Shown here one piece after another: positions 13,601 through 14,812 of a stretch of DNA of 14,812 nt. A model generated the notes under the pieces. The model saw only the letters and a list, made by a program, of their open reading frames with translations, made no database searches and was not told the DNA's origin. Each line of letters opens with the position of its first letter. Position 1 is the first letter of the stretch. Made by a program: the position numbers and the translations under genes. The stretch covers positions 1 to 14,812 of the forward strand of contig CAMGAM010000017.1 in NCBI GenBank assembly GCA_946007485.1. Reading direction: 5' to 3'. The stretch is from an uncultured Mycoplasmatota bacterium. Its GTDB lineage: Bacteria; Bacillota_I; Bacilli_A; RF39; UBA660.

Positions 13601-14715
13601 TCACCAATCATACTCATCCTCAATTTTCAGCAAATCATCCAAATATTCTTTCAAATCTTTACTATAATCTCTCGATTTTAAAATTTCATCATCCTTAGCT
13701 ACAGTCGGATCAAGCCAATCTGCCTTCTGCAAAGCCCAATCTTTATATTTTCCATCTGAAATTACGGCAGCATATTTCCTAATCCGCATTGCGGTCTGAT
13801 AATCATGAGCCTCAGTTACTAATTTCTTAACACGAGTCTTTTCATCGTTAACATGCTTAGCTTTTTGATTTTTCCGTTCTTTCTCCTCTTTTCTCTTTCG
13901 TTCTTCGTATTCCCGCTCTAGGCGCTCATTCCTTACACTTATGTATTCCTTATAAAAATTTATAATTATTTCAGAGATCTTATCTTCTAATTGTCCTTTA
14001 TTCGTATCTTTGACATATGCGTGATATGGATAATCCTTAAACTCTATCTTTAACTTTCCATTATATGGATGATCATACTTTCTTATTCTAGGTTTAAACG
14101 CTGAATAAGGTCTTATCTTCAAATCTATTTCATATTCGTCTAGGTCTTTCTGTTCTTCTTTAGTTATTTCATGCTTTACTCGATCTTTTAATTCTAAAAC
14201 ATCAAAAGGAACCTCATCTTTACCACCAATAATTACTGTAAAATCATCTTTAACTTCTTCACCTAATTGTTCAAGAACTAAATAAATTTCATCTAATATT
14301 CGATATAATCTAGGCATTTCTTTTGACGAAATATTTTCCATGAATTTTGGCTTTTGCTCATATGAATATCACCAGGATTACTTTCTTCCCATTCTTTAAC
14401 ACTCTTTTTAAAGTTCTTTACTTTATTACTCAAAGGCCTTTTAGATGAATATTTAAAATTAGCCAATACTTGCTCTATTTGCTTAATTTTTTGTGAATCA
14501 TTTAAATCCTTTAACTCACTTGCTATATCAGTGTCTTTGCCATCTTCTGTTTCAAAATAAATAATATCGTTCTTAGCAGTGGGCAAAGGTTCAACTAATC
14601 CTGTAACATCTCTATTCATTTTTAAATACATTCGATATTTAGAACCAGGAATAGGTATATTATTCTGATGACAAAAAGCACTAAATTTAGCGTAATTTAC
14701 ATGTTCCTTTTTCAT
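13601..14715 (-). pseudogene. Decayed paralogue of the HTH and charged-helix protein
   Basis: Two overlapping frames (14293-14715 and 13601-14341) together align with the whole intact paralogue at 8912-10114. Two lesions are visible. Residues of about 4-24 of the intact copy, which hold the first HTH helices, are missing in frame, so the protein opens MKKEHVNYAKFSAFCHQ. A deletion of 29 bases near 14340-14370, where the intact copy encodes HSYEWYKWYSDEQKPKF, shifts the frame. The intact copy has near-repeats CATCCGAAT and CATATGAAT at that place, so slippage between them may explain the loss. The downstream frame could in theory start at the ATG at 14341 and give a 246-residue HTH-less protein, but no ribosome site supports this. 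Sequence error is the alternative. Confidence 0.8.
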
Positions 14716-14757
14716 TTAAACGTAAGCGTAATAGCATATCCTTATTCTTCATCATAC

Positions 14758-14788
14758 AAAAAATCCATCACCCACTTCAGGTGATAGA
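14758..14788 (-). terminator. Terminator of a gene right of the window
   Basis: TCTATCACC and GGTGATGGA (14780-14788 with 14764-14772) pair over 9 bases with a 7-base loop, followed directly by six T on the minus strand. It lies upstream of the decayed HTH gene and so ends a minus-strand gene beginning outside the window. Confidence 0.8.
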
Positions 14789-14812
14789 TTAAGTTTTAAT
14801 ATAAAAGATTGT

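Noticed and set aside
13490..13681. Plus-strand frame of 63 codons
   Set aside because: It overlaps the starts and ends of two better supported minus-strand genes and has no recognisable motif.
1..14812. CRISPR array, tRNA or rRNA genes
   Set aside because: No regularly spaced repeats and no tRNA- or rRNA-like segments were seen on either strand.

Overview
The window looks like an accessory region of a low-GC Lactobacillaceae chromosome, most likely the Lactobacillus acidophilus/helveticus group. The reasons are the AT-rich composition, a fragment of a rhamnose-pathway gene (rfbD) whose higher GC contrasts with its neighbours, transposase fragments of the ISL3 and IS256 families, and defence proteins of types best known from lactic acid bacteria. 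Almost every gene lies on the minus strand, so the biological order runs from high to low coordinates. The species is inferred, not proven.

Positions 1-7942 form a phage-defence island. From upstream to downstream (right to left) it holds a small multi-pass membrane protein (7125-7871), a YozE-like small protein (6855-7058), an overlapping nuclease/ATPase pair (5603-6709 and 4105-5613) resembling a compact Lamassu-type system, a 627-residue reverse transcriptase resembling abortive-infection protein AbiA (2028-3911), a small unidentified gene that may lack its 5' end (1508-1840), and an Abi_2 (AbiD/AbiF-type) HEPN protein (452-1396). A compact structured RNA with its own promoter and terminator follows the Abi_2 gene (about 340-434). 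A recurring hairpin terminator, twice preceded by the same promoter block, sits at about 158-250, 4051-4084 and 7903-7984. It marks the edges of the modules and may be where cassettes have been exchanged.

Positions 7985-8840 are a mobile-element graveyard: a 187-codon reading frame fuses the N-terminus of an ISL3-type transposase to the C-terminus of an IS256-type transposase. A block of about 75 bp with back-to-back terminators at 8041-8126 is repeated at 12307-12394.

Positions 8912-14812 hold two paralogues of an uncharacterised HTH plus charged-helix family. One is intact (8912-10114). The other is decayed by an in-frame N-terminal deletion and a frameshifting internal deletion (13601-14715). 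Between them are an AlbA_2/Schlafen-type ATP-binding regulator (10424-11959) and an rfbD fragment (12408-12944). A winged-helix protein with a well-supported TTG start (13064-13564) follows the decayed paralogue. The rfbD fragment suggests that accessory DNA was inserted in or recombined with a polysaccharide locus.

The leads most worth testing are the Abi_2/RNA pair, the small nuclease-ATPase system with its unusual ATPase motifs, the repeated promoter-hairpin units, and a cluster of three TGACAARAT motifs upstream of the intact HTH gene.
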